Of a DNA stretch of 64,000 nucleotides, positions 27,571 through 37,349 are shown piece by piece (position 1 is the stretch's first letter; every line of letters begins with the position of its first letter). This DNA is from Roseateles asaccharophilus (GTDB lineage Bacteria > Pseudomonadota > Gammaproteobacteria > Burkholderiales > Burkholderiaceae_C), in NCBI RefSeq assembly GCF_004362405.1, contig NZ_SNXE01000013.1, positions 20,049-84,048 of the forward strand. The letters are read 5' to 3'. The translations under genes were made by a program, and so were the position numbers. Below the pieces are notes generated by a model, which was given only the letters and a program-made list of their open reading frames with translations, was not told the origin of the DNA and did not search any database.

Positions 27571-29130
27571 ATGCCCCTGCGCCTGCGCGATCTGAACATA
27601 CGCCCCCGGCTGCTGCTGGGTTTCAGCATCCTCCTGCTGATGGCCGCGCTGCTGGCGGGGCTGGGCGGTTTCGGCCTGCGCGTGGCGCACCAGGCCTTGC
27701 AGGGCATCACCCAGCAGCTGATCCCGGCCAACAATGTGACAGTGGCCGCCCGCACCCGGCTGATCGAGAGCCGCGCGGCCAGCAATGGCCTGGTCGCCTC
27801 CATCTTCAACAACGAGGAAATGGCGCGCTACCAGAAAGCCTGGCTCGACGCCCAGCAAGGCCTCGACAAGGCCATGGACGAGTTCGGCGCGCTGGCCAGA
27901 AGCGAGGAACAGCAGGCCAATCTGCGCAAATTCCGCGGCCATATCGAGACCTATCGCAAGGCCGTGGCCCCGGTCGCCAAGACACTGCTGGACAACGGCT
28001 ACCCCGAGGCCAAGGAGGCCATGGCCGAGATGAAGCAGGCGGACGCCGCCTTCGAGCCGGCCCTGACCATGCTGATGGGCATTGAGGCCACGCTGAGCAA
28101 GAGCTCCAGCGAAGTCTTTTCGCAAGTCGACAGCCTAGTCAGCCGCCTGTTCGGCGGCCTGGTCCTGGCTTTTCTGGTCTGCTGCGCCCTGGGTGCCGTG
28201 CTCGCCTGGCGCATCTCGCACTCCGTGGTCGCCCCGCTGATGGAGGCCCGCGGTTTCGCCGCCCGCATGGCCAAGGGTGATCTCAGCCCGGCACGCCCGG
28301 TGCAGGGCCAGGATGAGGCGGCGCAAATGCTGCACTCCCTGGGCGAGATGCAGCATTCGCTGGCCCAGATCGTGGGCCAGGTGCGTGAGGCCTCGGAAAG
28401 CATTCAGACCGCCAGTGCCGAGGTGGCTAGCGGCAATCTGGACCTGAGCCAGCGCACCGAGCAGACCGCCAGCAATCTGCAACAGGCCGCCAGCGCCATG
28501 GGCGAGCTGACCGAGGGCGTGAGCCACAGCGCTGACGCCGCGGGCAATGCCAAGCAGCTGGCCGGCAGCGCCGCCGAGGTCGCGCAACGCGGCGGCGCCG
28601 TGGTGGGTCAGGTGGTCAGCACCATGGACGAGATCAACACCAGCTCCAAGAAGATTGCCGACATCATCGGCACCATCGACGGCATCGCCTTCCAGACCAA
28701 TATCCTGGCGCTGAACGCGGCCGTGGAGGCCGCACGGGCCGGCGAGCAGGGCCGCGGCTTTGCCGTGGTGGCGGGCGAGGTGCGCAGCCTGGCCCAGCGC
28801 AGCGCTGAGGCCGCCCGCGAGATCAAGACCCTGATCGGCAGCAGCGTGGAGCGGGTGGAGGCCGGCGCGCGTCTGGTGCAGAACGCCGGCAGCACCATGG
28901 ACGAGATCGTGGCCAGCGTGCAGCGCGTCTCCGACATCATTGGCGAGATCAGCGCCGCGGCCAGCGAGCAGAGCGGCGGCATCCAGCGGGTCAACGGCAC
29001 GGTGGGCGAGCTGGATCAGATGACGCAGCAGAACGCGGCCCTGGTGGAGCAGAGCGCGGCCGCGGCCGCCTCGCTCAAGGATCAGGCCCTACGCCTGTCG
29101 GAGCTGATGAGCCGCTTCCGCCTGAGCTGA
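27571..29130 (+). CDS. Methyl-accepting chemotaxis protein, tandem paralogue
   Basis: A 519-residue receptor built like the previous one: membrane helices at about 13-33 ([20 protein letters not shown]) and 190-210, a helical sensor between them, HAMP, then the signalling domain. The tip and much of the coiled coil are nearly identical to its neighbour (for example [20 protein letters not shown]), while the sensor domains differ. This points to duplication with diversified ligand binding. GAGGA precedes the ATG. No promoter was found in the 47-bp gap, so co-transcription is likely. Its last 42 bases overlap the convergent cobA gene. Confidence 0.92.
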   Translation: MPLRLRDLNIRPRLLLGFSILLLMAALLAGLGGFGLRVAHQALQGITQQLIPANNVTVAARTRLIESRAASNGLVASIFNNEEMARYQKAWLDAQQGLDKAMDEFGALARSEEQQANLRKFRGHIETYRKAVAPVAKTLLDNGYPEAKEAMAEMKQADAAFEPALTMLMGIEATLSKSSSEVFSQVDSLVSRLFGGLVLAFLVCCALGAVLAWRISHSVVAPLMEARGFAARMAKGDLSPARPVQGQDEAAQMLHSLGEMQHSLAQIVGQVREASESIQTASAEVASGNLDLSQRTEQTASNLQQAASAMGELTEGVSHSADAAGNAKQLAGSAAEVAQRGGAVVGQVVSTMDEINTSSKKIADIIGTIDGIAFQTNILALNAAVEAARAGEQGRGFAVVAGEVRSLAQRSAEAAREIKTLIGSSVERVEAGARLVQNAGSTMDEIVASVQRVSDIIGEISAAASEQSGGIQRVNGTVGELDQMTQQNAALVEQSAAAAASLKDQALRLSELMSRFRLS

Positions 29131-29865
29131 GGCCCAGGCCCCCAGGGCCCCCACCTCGCCGATCACCAGCACCGCCGGGCTGCCCAGGCCCGGCTCACGC
29201 GCCAGCAGCGCGCACAGACCGTCCAGGGTGCTCAGGGCCTGCTGCTGCCGCTCGGTATGGGCGGCCGCGACCACGGCCACCGGCATATCGCCGCACATGC
29301 CCCCCTCACGCAGAGCAGCCACGATCTGCTCGCAGCGCGCCACGCCCATATAGACCACCAGGGTCAGGCCGCTGCGCGCCAGGGCCGCCCAGTCGGGCGC
29401 ACGCCCGCCCTCCCCGCTATGCCCCGTCACCAGGGCCACGCCGGGCGTGCAGCGTCTATCCGTTACCGGAATGCCCGCCGCCGCCGGGCCGGCAATGCCG
29501 GCCGTCAGGCCGCTGACGACCTCCACGGCCAGTCCGGCGGCACGCAACGCATCGGCCTCCTCGCCCCCACGGCCGAACACAAAGGGATCGCCCCCCTTGA
29601 GCCGCACGACGCGGCGCCCGGCCCGGGCCTCGCGCACCATCAGCTCCTCGATGAAGCGCTGGTCCGTGGAGATGCAGCCACCACGCTTGCCCACGCGCAG
29701 CAGCCGCGTCTGCGGGCCGATCAGCGCCAGCACCCGCGCATCCACCAGATCGTCGCTGAGCACCACATCGGCGGCTTGCAGGCGCCGGAGTGCGCGCAGG
29801 GTCAGCAGCTCGGGGTCGCCGGGACCGGCGCCCACCAGGGCCACGGGATGGAGCACAGGGGTCAT
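29089..29865 (-). CDS. cobA: Uroporphyrinogen-III C-methyltransferase
   Basis: A 258-residue SUMT enzyme that methylates uroporphyrinogen III to precorrin-2, the first step to siroheme. Motifs include [33 protein letters not shown] and the [18 protein letters not shown] loop. The ATG overlaps the nasA stop (ATGA), making it the last gene of the nitrate operon. This fits because NirB needs siroheme. The 3' end overlaps the second chemoreceptor gene by 42 bp in antisense orientation. Confidence 0.93.
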   Translation of the reverse strand: MTPVLHPVALVGAGPGDPELLTLRALRRLQAADVVLSDDLVDARVLALIGPQTRLLRVGKRGGCISTDQRFIEELMVREARAGRRVVRLKGGDPFVFGRGGEEADALRAAGLAVEVVSGLTAGIAGPAAAGIPVTDRRCTPGVALVTGHSGEGGRAPDWAALARSGLTLVVYMGVARCEQIVAALREGGMCGDMPVAVVAAAHTERQQQALSTLDGLCALLAREPGLGSPAVLVIGEVGALGAWASAQAEAAHQLRQA

Positions 29866-32681
29866 ACCGTCACCTCCGCGGACGTGGTTTCCACCAGGCG
29901 CCGCAGCGCCGGCAGGCAAGAGCCACACTGCGTGCCGCACTTCAGCGCCGCCTGCAGGGATCGCAGCCGCTCCGCCGGCGCACCGTGGCAGTGAAGAAGC
30001 TCGGAGCGGATGCGCGCCGCCGAGACATCGAAGCAGTTGCAAACCTGCGGGCTGCGCGCCGTCGGCGCGCGGGCGGCGAGGTCGGCCGGCGGTGCCTCGG
30101 GGCTGAGCAGCCAGCGGCCGAAAGGCGCCACCGGCGCGGCCTCGCGCCAGAGCTGGGTCAGCCAGGCGCCTTCGTCGCCTTCGCCGATGCGCAGCACGGC
30201 CTGCAGGCGCGCGTTCTCGCCCTCGCCCGCCAGGCGCAGCAGGCGGCAGCGGCCGCGACGGATGTCCGCATAGCGCAGCACCGGCGCGGTGCCGGCCTTG
30301 GCCGGTCCGGCCAGGCCCAGCGCTGCGGCCATGCGCTGCTGCAGCTCGGCGCTAGGCTGCGTGGCGGCCGCCGCGACGAAGAGCCAGCCCTGCTGGCCGG
30401 AGAACTCACCCTGGCCCGCCAGCGGCGTGCACTGCGTGTAGTCGAACTCGCCCATCAGCACGCGCAAGCGCGCACGCAGCGCCGCGCCCTCTTCGGCAGG
30501 CACCCAGGCGGCGGCTGCGATGCGCCAGGGCAGCTGCACCGGCTCGACCCTCACCGCGCTGTACTTCAGCTCGGGCTGGCGCGAGTCGGGGCAGAAGCGC
30601 GGCTGCGTCAGCGCGTTGACGCCCCGCAGCGGCACGCCCCTGGCATCACGGCCACCGATGAACTCATCGCCCCAGTGCATGGGCAGCCAGGCCTGGGCCG
30701 GGCCGACCGCATCGTCGGCCTGCAGCGGCAGCAGCAGTTCGCCGCGGCGCGAACGCACGCGCACCAGCTCGCCGCTCTTCAGATGGCGGCGCAGCAGGTC
30801 CTGCGGGTTCATGCGCAGCGCCGGCTGCGGCTCGGATTCGAACAGGCGGTCCACGGTGCCGCTGCGGCTCATGCCATGCCACTGGTCGCGCATGCGGCCG
30901 GTGGACAGCGTCAGCGGATGGCGCGCATCGCAGCCCTCGGCCGCCGGGCCATGCGGCTTGGCGACGAAGCGGGCGCGACCGTTGGCGGTGGCAAAGCGGC
31001 CGTCCTCATAGAGACGCTGGCGACCTGCGCCCGCGCCTTCGGGATAGGGCCATTGCTGCGGCCCCTGCGCGTCGAGCAGCGCCCAGCTCAGGCCGGAGAT
31101 GTCCAGATCGCGGCCGCGCGTCGCCTCGCGGTGCTCGAGCCAGAGCTGCTCGGGCGTGTCAAAGGCAAACAGCGAGGTGGCCGCGCCGGGGCGCAGGCGC
31201 TGCTCCAGCCGGCGGGCGATGTCGCTGACGATCGCCCAATCTGCGCGCGCCTGGCCGGGCGGCGGCACCGCCGCACGCACCCGGCTGATGCGGCGCTCGC
31301 TGTTGGTGACCGTGCCGTCCTTCTCGCCCCAGGTGGCGGCCGGCAGCAGCAGGTCGGCATAGGCCGCGGTGGCGGTGTCGGCAAAGGCCTCCTGCAGCAC
31401 GACGAACTCGCAAGCAGCCAGCGCCGCGCGTACCAGCGCCTGCTCGGGCATCGACTGTGCGGGGTTGGTGCAGGCAATCCACAGCGCCTTGATCTCGCCG
31501 CGCGCGGCGGCCTCGAACAGCTCCACCGCGGTCTTGCCCGGCGTCTCGGGCAGGGCCTCGACACCCCAGAGGCGCGCGATCTCGGCGCGGTCGGCGGCGC
31601 TGGCCGGGTCGCGGTGGCCGGGCAGCAACGTGGCCATGCCGCCGGCCTCGCGGCCGCCCATCGCATTGGGCTGGCCGGTCAGCGAGAAGGGGCCGGCGCC
31701 GGCACGGCCGATCTGGCCGGTGGCCAGATGCAGATTGATCAGCGCGGTGTTCTTGGCGGTGCCGCGGCTGCTCTGGTTCAGGCCCATGCAGTACAGCGAC
31801 AGCGTGGCCGGCGAGGCGGCGAACAGCCGCGCCGCCTCGAGCAGCTGCTCTTCCTTGATGCCGCAGGTCTTCGCGGCCCAGGCCGGCGTGCTGCTGCGCA
31901 CCAGGGCCTTCAGCGCATCGAAGCCTTCGGTGTGCTGCGCGATGAAGTCGGCGGCGATCCAGCCCTCCCAGACGCAAGCGTGCAGCATGCCGTTGAACAG
32001 CGCGATGTCGGTGCCGGGCAGGATCTGCAGATGCAGGTCGGCGAGCTCGGCCGTCTCGGTGCGGCGCGGGTCGACGACGATGATCTTGCTGTGCGGCCGG
32101 GCCTCGCGCGCCGCCTCGATGCGGCGGAACAGGATGGGATGCGCCCAGGCCGGGTTGGCACCGGCGATGAACAGGCAGTCGGCCTGCTCGATGTCCTGAT
32201 AACTGGCCGGCGGCGCGTCAGCACCCAGCGCCTGCTTGTAGCCCGACACCGCCGAGCTCATGCACAGCCGCGAGTTGCTGTCGATATTGTTGGTGCCGAC
32301 CAGGGCCCGCGCCAGCTTGTTGAAGGCGTGATAGTCCTCGGTGAGCAGCTGGCCGGAGATGTAGAAGCCAATCGCGTCCGGCCCATGCGCGGCCCGCACG
32401 GCCGCCAGGCGCTCGGCCACCTGCTCGGCCGCGGCATCCCAGGCCAGCGGCTGCGGCGCGGCGCCGCGCTCCAGGCGCTGCAAGGGCTGCAGCAGGCGGC
32501 GGGTCTGAAGCACCACCGGCGTGGCGCTCAGGTGCAGGGTCGAACCCTTGCTGCACAGCCGGCCGAAGTTGGCCGGATGTTCCGGATCGCCGCGCACCCC
32601 GGTGATCTGCGCGCCCTCGCTCTCGATGATGACGCCGCAGCCGACACCGCAGTAGGGACAGGTGGAGCGCGTCTCCCGCAT
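29862..32681 (-). CDS. nasA: Assimilatory nitrate reductase, catalytic subunit
   Basis: A 939-residue molybdopterin oxidoreductase that reduces nitrate to nitrite in the cytoplasm. The N-terminus binds a [4Fe-4S] cluster (CPYCGVGCGV and the later LCSKGS cysteine). The central region is the Mo-bisMGD catalytic domain (NSRLCMSSAVSGYKQALG). The C-terminal 55 residues form a BFD-like [2Fe-2S] domain (VCNCFDVS, then CGTQCGSCLPAL). There is no signal peptide, as expected. The ATG at 32681 gives the family N-terminus MRETRSTCPYCG and starts 10 bp after nirD. Confidence 0.95.
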   Translation of the reverse strand: MRETRSTCPYCGVGCGVIIESEGAQITGVRGDPEHPANFGRLCSKGSTLHLSATPVVLQTRRLLQPLQRLERGAAPQPLAWDAAAEQVAERLAAVRAAHGPDAIGFYISGQLLTEDYHAFNKLARALVGTNNIDSNSRLCMSSAVSGYKQALGADAPPASYQDIEQADCLFIAGANPAWAHPILFRRIEAAREARPHSKIIVVDPRRTETAELADLHLQILPGTDIALFNGMLHACVWEGWIAADFIAQHTEGFDALKALVRSSTPAWAAKTCGIKEEQLLEAARLFAASPATLSLYCMGLNQSSRGTAKNTALINLHLATGQIGRAGAGPFSLTGQPNAMGGREAGGMATLLPGHRDPASAADRAEIARLWGVEALPETPGKTAVELFEAAARGEIKALWIACTNPAQSMPEQALVRAALAACEFVVLQEAFADTATAAYADLLLPAATWGEKDGTVTNSERRISRVRAAVPPPGQARADWAIVSDIARRLEQRLRPGAATSLFAFDTPEQLWLEHREATRGRDLDISGLSWALLDAQGPQQWPYPEGAGAGRQRLYEDGRFATANGRARFVAKPHGPAAEGCDARHPLTLSTGRMRDQWHGMSRSGTVDRLFESEPQPALRMNPQDLLRRHLKSGELVRVRSRRGELLLPLQADDAVGPAQAWLPMHWGDEFIGGRDARGVPLRGVNALTQPRFCPDSRQPELKYSAVRVEPVQLPWRIAAAAWVPAEEGAALRARLRVLMGEFDYTQCTPLAGQGEFSGQQGWLFVAAAATQPSAELQQRMAAALGLAGPAKAGTAPVLRYADIRRGRCRLLRLAGEGENARLQAVLRIGEGDEGAWLTQLWREAAPVAPFGRWLLSPEAPPADLAARAPTARSPQVCNCFDVSAARIRSELLHCHGAPAERLRSLQAALKCGTQCGSCLPALRRLVETTSAEVTV

Positions 32682-32691
32682 GGTGTCGCCC

Positions 32692-33072
32692 TCAGCAAGC
32701 AGCCCGGGTGCAGGGGCCGGCTTTGACCGGCTCCAGATCAATGGCCACGGTGTCCAGCTCCTGCTGGTTCAGCTGCACCTGACCGTTGTCGATGCGTACC
32801 GAGAAGCGCGGCGTGCTGCCCTCGTCGGGTTCACGCGCACAGCCGGTGGCGAGCTCGATGGTCCAGTTGTGCAGCGGGCAGGCCACCGCCGCGCCGAACA
32901 CGATGCCCTGACTCAGCGGGCCGGCCTTGTGCGGGCAGCGGTCCAGCAGCGCGAACACCTCGTTGGCGCCGGTGCGAAACAGCGCCACCTGCGGCCCCTG
33001 GGCGCGCTGCACGCGGCGCGAGCCCAGCAGCGGGATGTCCTCGACCGCGCAAATCGTCTTCCAGTCGCTCAT
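32692..33072 (-). CDS. nirD: Nitrite reductase small subunit
   Basis: A 126-residue Rieske-fold protein with DRCPHKAGPLSQG and ACPLHNWTIEL, the two Cys-His pairs expected of the Rieske-like NirD. It partners NirB. The ATG at 33072 has GAGGA 8-12 bp upstream and is preferred to a GTG at 33087. A tail of about 15 residues rich in Cys (CTRAAC) extends beyond usual NirD length. It is located between nirB and nasA. Confidence 0.92.
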   Translation of the reverse strand: MSDWKTICAVEDIPLLGSRRVQRAQGPQVALFRTGANEVFALLDRCPHKAGPLSQGIVFGAAVACPLHNWTIELATGCAREPDEGSTPRFSVRIDNGQVQLNQQELDTVAIDLEPVKAGPCTRAAC

Positions 33073-33083
33073 CGTCGCATTCC

Positions 33084-35561
33084 TCACAAAGCTTCAAACT
33101 GGCGCAGGTCGACCTTGGCCTTGTCGAAGTCGAACCAGGGATCGGGCTCGCCGTCCAGCGCGTACTGCAGCTCGGCCCAAAGGGCCTGGCGGCCCTCGTG
33201 ATCGTCGAGGATCTTCTTCTTCACATAATCCAGGCCCACGCGGCTGATGTAGTGGCAGGTCCGCTCCAGGTACCAGCCTTCCTTGCGGTAGAGCTGCAGG
33301 AAGGCGCCCGAGTACTCCAGCACCTCCTGCGGCGTCTTCACCTTGCAGAAGAAGTGCGCGACCTCGGTCTTGATGCCGCCGTTGCCGCCGACATAGAGCT
33401 CCCAGCCGGAGTCCACGCCGATCACGCCCACGTCCTTGATGCCCGATTCGGCGCAGTTGCGCGGGCAGCCCGACACCGCAAGCTTGACCTTGTGCGGCGC
33501 ATACATGCGCCACAGCGCGCGCTCCAGGTCCTTGCCCATCTGCGTGCTGTCCTGCGTGCCCATGCGGCACCACTCGCTGCCCACGCAGGTTTTCACGGTG
33601 CGCAGCGCCTTGGCATAGGCGTGGCCCGAGGGCATGCCGATGTCCTTCCAGACATTGACCAGGTCTTCCTTCTTCACGCCCAGCAGGTCGATGCGCTGGC
33701 CGCCGGTGACCTTGACCGTGGGGATCTGGTACTTGTCCACCACGTCGGCGATGCGGCGCAGCTCGGACGAGTTCGTCTCCCCGCCCCACATGCGCGGAAT
33801 CACCGAGTAGCTGCCGTCCTTCTGGATATTGGCGTGGCTGCGCTCGTTGATCGCACGGCTTTGCGGATCGTCCTGCGCCTCCTTGGGCCAGGACGAGATC
33901 AGGTAGTAGTTCAGCGCCGGGCGGCAGGTGGCGCAGCCGTTGGGGCTCTTCCAGTCCAGGGCCGTGTAGACCTGGTCCAGCGCGGTGAGGTGGCGGTCGA
34001 CGATCGCATCGCGCACTTCCTGGTGGCTCATCTCGGTGCAGCCGCAGATGGCCTTCTTCTTGGGCGCGGCCGAGTAGTCGCCGCCGGCGGTGAACATCAG
34101 GAGCTGCTCGACCAGGCCGGTGCAGGAGCCGCAGGATGCGCTGGCCTTGGTGTGCTTGCGCACCTCGTCCAGCGTGAACAGGCCTTTTTCCTTGATCGCC
34201 TTGCAGATGCTGCCCTTGGTGACGCCGTTGCAGCCGCAGACCTCGTCGCTGTCGGCCATCGCGGCGGCCTTGTTCTGGCCCTGGTGGCCGCCGTCGCCGA
34301 TATTGCTTTCGCCGAACATCAGCTTGTCGCGGATATCGGCGATCTTGCGCCCGTCGCGCAGCAGCTTGAAGTACCAGCTGCCGTCCACCGTGTCGCCGTA
34401 GAGGCAGGCGCCGACCAGCTGGTCGTTCTTGATCACCAGCTTTTTGTAGACGCCGGCGAAGGGATCGCTCATCACGATCTCCTCGAACTTGTCGGCGTCG
34501 GGGCCGCCCGACGCCGCCCCCATGAAGTCACCCGCGGAGAACAGGTCGATGCCGGTGACCTTGAGCTTGGTGCTGGTCTGGCTGCCCTGATAGCGGCCGA
34601 TGCCGAACTCGGCCAGGTGCGTGGCGCAGACCTTGCCCTGCTCGAAGAGCGGGGCCACCAGGCCGTAGGCGATGCCGCGGTGCGCGGCGCATTCGCCCAC
34701 CGCGTAGATGCGCGGGTCGGTGACGGTCTGCAGCGTGTCGGTGACGACGATGCCGCGCTTGCAGTGCAGGCCGGCGCTCTCGGCCAGCGTGGTGTTGGGG
34801 CGGATGCCGGCGGCCATCACCACCAGATCGGCGGGGATCTCGCTGCCATCTTTGAAGCGCACCGCCATCACACGACCGTCCTTGTCGCCGATCAGCGCCT
34901 CGGTCTGCGTGGCCAGGCGGAACTTCAGGCCGCGCGCCTGCAGCGATTTGCGCAGCAATTCACCCGCCTGGTCATCGAGCTGGCGCTCCATCAGCCAGTC
35001 GCCCAGGTGCACCACGGTCACCTGCATGCCGCGCAACATCAGGCCGTTGGCCGCCTCCAGGCCCAGCAGGCCGCCGCCGATCACCACCGCGTGCTGGTAC
35101 TTGGCGGCCGCATCAATCATCTCCTGCGTGTCGGCGATATCGCGGTAGGCGATCACGCCGTCCAGCTCCTTGCCGGGCACCGGCAGGATGAAGGGGTTCG
35201 AGCCGGTGGCGATCAGCAGTCGGTCGTAGTCCGCCGTCGTGCCGTCCTCGGCCACCACTTGACGACGCACGCGGTCGATCTTCGCGACCTGCTTGCCCAG
35301 GTGCAGGGTGATGCCGTTCTCCTCGTACCAGCTCAGCGGGTTGAGGATGATCTCCTCCAGCGTCTGCTCGCCCGCCAGCACCGGCGAGAGCAGGATGCGG
35401 TTGTAGTTGGGGTGAGGCTCGGCGCCGAACACCGTGATGTCGTAGAGCTCGGGCGCGATCTTCAGCAGCTCTTCCAGCGTGCGCACGCCGGCCATGCCAT
35501 TGCCCACCAGCACCAGACGCTGGCGCTGCGGCTTCGGGGTCTCTTCCATCGTCTCGGGCAT
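33084..35561 (-). CDS. nirB: NADH-dependent nitrite reductase large subunit
   Basis: An 825-residue siroheme enzyme reducing nitrite to ammonia. Domains in order: FAD/NAD-binding pyridine nucleotide reductase (VLVGNGMAGVRTLEEL to about residue 400), BFD-like [2Fe-2S] domains (VCGCNGVTKGSICKAI and CGSCTGLVEQLL), then the ferredoxin-like and siroheme/[4Fe-4S] domains with KLAVSGCPRNCAES. The ATG at 35561 is preferred; a nearby in-frame ATG at 35549 is also possible. Confidence 0.95.
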   Translation of the reverse strand: MPETMEETPKPQRQRLVLVGNGMAGVRTLEELLKIAPELYDITVFGAEPHPNYNRILLSPVLAGEQTLEEIILNPLSWYEENGITLHLGKQVAKIDRVRRQVVAEDGTTADYDRLLIATGSNPFILPVPGKELDGVIAYRDIADTQEMIDAAAKYQHAVVIGGGLLGLEAANGLMLRGMQVTVVHLGDWLMERQLDDQAGELLRKSLQARGLKFRLATQTEALIGDKDGRVMAVRFKDGSEIPADLVVMAAGIRPNTTLAESAGLHCKRGIVVTDTLQTVTDPRIYAVGECAAHRGIAYGLVAPLFEQGKVCATHLAEFGIGRYQGSQTSTKLKVTGIDLFSAGDFMGAASGGPDADKFEEIVMSDPFAGVYKKLVIKNDQLVGACLYGDTVDGSWYFKLLRDGRKIADIRDKLMFGESNIGDGGHQGQNKAAAMADSDEVCGCNGVTKGSICKAIKEKGLFTLDEVRKHTKASASCGSCTGLVEQLLMFTAGGDYSAAPKKKAICGCTEMSHQEVRDAIVDRHLTALDQVYTALDWKSPNGCATCRPALNYYLISSWPKEAQDDPQSRAINERSHANIQKDGSYSVIPRMWGGETNSSELRRIADVVDKYQIPTVKVTGGQRIDLLGVKKEDLVNVWKDIGMPSGHAYAKALRTVKTCVGSEWCRMGTQDSTQMGKDLERALWRMYAPHKVKLAVSGCPRNCAESGIKDVGVIGVDSGWELYVGGNGGIKTEVAHFFCKVKTPQEVLEYSGAFLQLYRKEGWYLERTCHYISRVGLDYVKKKILDDHEGRQALWAELQYALDGEPDPWFDFDKAKVDLRQFEAL

Positions 35562-35634
35562 CACATCATCTCCGGGCAGGGCTCCGCCGGCACGGTCCGC
35601 GCGCGGGGCCGTGGGGCGAGTGGATTGGGGCAAT

Positions 35635-36441
35635 TCAGGCCGCTTCGCGGTGCTTGTGGCGGGTGTAGAGAAAGTCGATCACCGCCTTGCGCGCCTGCAC
35701 ATAGACGGGGTCTTCCGCCAACGCCACCCGCTGGCGGGGTCTCTCCAGCGGCACGCTCAGGATCTCGCCGATGGTGGCGGCCGGGCCGTTGCTCATCATC
35801 ACGATGCGGTCGGACAGCAGCACGGCCTCGTCCACATCGTGGGTCACCATCACCACCGTGCTCTGGGTGCGGGCCACGATCTTGAGCAGCTCGTCCTGCA
35901 GATGGGCGCGGGTGAGCGCGTCCAGCGCGCCGAAGGGCTCGTCCATCAGCAGCACCTTGGGCTCCATGGCCAGGGCGCGGGCAATGCCCACGCGCTGCTT
36001 CATGCCACCGGAGATCTCGTGCGGCTTCTTGTGCATGGCGTGTCCCATGCCCACCAGGTGCAGGGCCTCGTCGGTGCGTTCGGCCAATTTGCGCTTGAGC
36101 TCTTTGCCGCCGAAGACCGACTCCACCGCCAGGTACACGTTCTCGAAGCACGTGAGCCAGGGCAGCAGGGAGTGGTTCTGGAACACCACGGCGCGCTCGG
36201 GTCCGGGCGCGGCGATCTCGCGGCCGTCACAGATCAGCGCGCCGCTGCTGGGCTGGAGCAGGCCGGCCATCAGATTGAGCAGGGTGCTCTTGCCACATCC
36301 GGAGTGGCCGATCAGGGTGATGAACTCGCCGCGCTGCACCTGCAGATGGATGTCGTGCAGGGCATGGAAGCGGCCCTTGCGGGTGTTGAACACCATTTCC
36401 GCCGCTTGAACCTCGATGAAGGCACGCTTGTCCTTGCTCAT
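35635..36441 (-). CDS. nrtD: Nitrate ABC transporter ATP-binding protein
   Basis: A 268-residue ABC ATPase of the nitrate/sulfonate/taurine type. Walker A is GHSGCGKSTLLNLMAG, the signature is ISGGMKQRVGIARAL, and Walker B is VLLMDEPFGALD, followed by the switch His (VTHDVDEA). It powers the permease NrtB, whose gene ends 3 bp upstream. A single-domain ATPase like this replaces the NrtC/NrtD pair of cyanobacteria. Confidence 0.92.
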   Translation of the reverse strand: MSKDKRAFIEVQAAEMVFNTRKGRFHALHDIHLQVQRGEFITLIGHSGCGKSTLLNLMAGLLQPSSGALICDGREIAAPGPERAVVFQNHSLLPWLTCFENVYLAVESVFGGKELKRKLAERTDEALHLVGMGHAMHKKPHEISGGMKQRVGIARALAMEPKVLLMDEPFGALDALTRAHLQDELLKIVARTQSTVVMVTHDVDEAVLLSDRIVMMSNGPAATIGEILSVPLERPRQRVALAEDPVYVQARKAVIDFLYTRHKHREAA

Positions 36442-36444
36442 GAT

Positions 36445-37335
36445 TCAGTCCTCGTAAGCGAAGTGACGGGCCACGGCCATCAAGGCCCATTCCAGCAGCA
36501 GGCCCACGATGCCGATCACGAAGATGGCGATGATGATGTGCTGGACATTGAGGTTGTTCCACTCGTCCCAGACCCAGAAGCCTATGCCCACGCCGCCGGT
36601 CAGCATCTCGGCCGCCACGATCACCAGCCAGGCCGTGCCCACCGAGAGGCGCACGCCGGTGAGCATGTAGGGCAGCACCGCGGGGAAGAGGATCTTGCTG
36701 ATGATCTTCCACTCGCTGAGGTTCAGCACGCGCGCCACGTTCAGGTAGTCCACCGGCACCCGCTGCACGCCCACCGCGGTGTTCACCACCATGGGCCAGA
36801 TGGAGCAGATGAAGATGGTCCAGATCGCGGCCGGATTGGCGCTCTTGAAGACCAGCAGGCCGATGGGCAGCCAGGCCAGAGGCGAGACCGGCTTGAGCAG
36901 GCTGATCAGGGGCGAGACCATGCGGCTGACAAACTCGAAGCGCCCGATGATGAAGCCCAGCGGAATGCCCACCGCGGCCGCCAGACCGAAGCCCACGCCC
37001 ACGCGGGCCAGCGAGTTCAGGATGTTCCAGCCTATACCCTGGTCATTGGGGCCCTTGCTGTAGAAGGGGTCCGAGAACAGCTTGACGGCGGCCTCGAAGG
37101 TGGCGGCCGGCGTGGGAAAGGCGCCGCCTTTCTGGGTCAGCAGGGCCCACACGCCTATCAGCAGGGCCAGGCCCAGCAGGGGCGGCAGCACCCGCATCCA
37201 CAGGGCGTTCCAGTCCAAGCCCGGGCGCGGCTTGGCGGCCACCGGCAGCGGCGCGGCGCTCGCTGGCGCGGCGGCCGCCATGGGCTGCGGTGTCGCGGCC
37301 GCTTCGCGCGGCGAATGAAAGACGGCACTGACCAT
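36445..37335 (-). CDS. nrtB: Nitrate ABC transporter permease
   Basis: A 296-residue BPD-type inner-membrane permease. After a Pro/Ala-rich cytoplasmic N-terminus of about 45 residues come about six membrane helices. The EAA loop for ATPase contact is in the VPVDYLNVARVLNLSEWKII region. The ATG at 37335 has AAGGAG upstream. It belongs with nrtA and nrtD as a high-affinity nitrate or nitrite uptake system. Confidence 0.92.
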   Translation of the reverse strand: MVSAVFHSPREAAATPQPMAAAAPASAAPLPVAAKPRPGLDWNALWMRVLPPLLGLALLIGVWALLTQKGGAFPTPAATFEAAVKLFSDPFYSKGPNDQGIGWNILNSLARVGVGFGLAAAVGIPLGFIIGRFEFVSRMVSPLISLLKPVSPLAWLPIGLLVFKSANPAAIWTIFICSIWPMVVNTAVGVQRVPVDYLNVARVLNLSEWKIISKILFPAVLPYMLTGVRLSVGTAWLVIVAAEMLTGGVGIGFWVWDEWNNLNVQHIIIAIFVIGIVGLLLEWALMAVARHFAYED

Positions 37336-37349
37336 GATGAACTCCTTGT

